From positions 930,001 to 994,000 of the forward strand of contig JADLSH010000387.1 of the NCBI GenBank assembly GCA_016169945.1: DNA of 64,000 nucleotides, given 5' to 3'. The notes under the pieces were generated by a model. It saw nothing but the letters and a program-made list of their open reading frames with translations. It was not told the DNA's origin and ran no database searches. How positions within the stretch are numbered: the first letter of the stretch is position 1; each line of letters begins with the position of its first letter. This DNA comes from Trachythela sp. YZ-2020 (lineage: Eukaryota; Cnidaria; Anthozoa; Malacalcyonacea; Clavulariidae). Below, piece by piece: positions 63,730 to 64,000 of this stretch. The position numbers and the translations under genes were made by a program.

Positions 63730-64000
63730 TGATGCAAAGAAATGAGAACTTTCATATATACATGACAATTGATGCGGTAGAACTTAATATTTTTTATTAA
63801 TATTATTAGATACAAACCGTCTCATTCGGTTTGTGAAAAGATAGGTATAAAATGGAACAACGCGGTATTTCTTGATCATTCACTATCTTACATGTTCTGC
63901 GAAAAGGGATTTTCATGGTCTTTGTGAAAAACTGCATTCACATTTTGTCATTTCAGCTGAATAATGAAAATAGCACGAGACAATTGAAAGCATTACTTTA
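63730..64000. other. 3' flank, nothing seen
   Basis: 3' UTR and intergenic sequence of the CYSTM-like gene; no canonical AATAAA before the window ends. Confidence 0.5.

Overview
This is animal (metazoan) nuclear DNA. Genes are split by GT-AG introns, carry animal-specific domains (DDX60, TMEM218, SPARC-type calcium-binding domain) and sit in AT-rich DNA packed with non-autonomous DNA transposons, fold-back elements and decayed non-LTR retrotransposons. Nothing is bacterial or organellar. An invertebrate is clear; a cnidarian is my best guess from the style of the repeats and the intron-poor DDX60, but the sequence alone does not prove it.

Layout. 1-3.3 kb: two non-LTR retrotransposon remnants on opposite strands, one keeping an ORF1 with an SGNH-esterase domain. 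5.1-14.2 kb (minus): a complete six-exon DDX60 helicase gene, about 1730 aa, whose exon phases all close. 14.2-26.3 kb: repeat desert with 9-bp-TSD and hAT-type MITEs, another LINE remnant, a 2.7 kb fold-back with terminal GGGAATC minisatellites, and a chain of three TIR elements separated by the same 8-bp duplication. 26.5-31.5 kb (plus): TMEM218, three short coding exons for 118 aa, its first intron loaded with nested hAT elements. 31.5-38.5 kb: repeats only.

38.6-61.2 kb (plus): a predicted secreted protein of about 2032 aa. A signal peptide is followed by roughly 410 Asp/Thr-rich tetrapeptide units (PTD/ATD type) coded in an unbroken 12-bp register, ending in a SPARC-type extracellular calcium-binding domain. 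Its first intron (about 12.9 kb) holds an antisense cysteine-rich gene or pseudogene near 46 kb and many TIR elements. 63.5 kb (plus): a single-exon gene with a TATA box for an 84-aa cysteine-rich tail-anchored (CYSTM-like) protein.

The genes do not form a pathway: an antiviral-type helicase, a ciliary transition-zone protein, a matrix or mucin-like calcium-binding protein and a small membrane protein are simply neighbours. The most unusual objects are the giant repeat-SPARC protein and the TIR chain that reuses one 8-bp target duplication.
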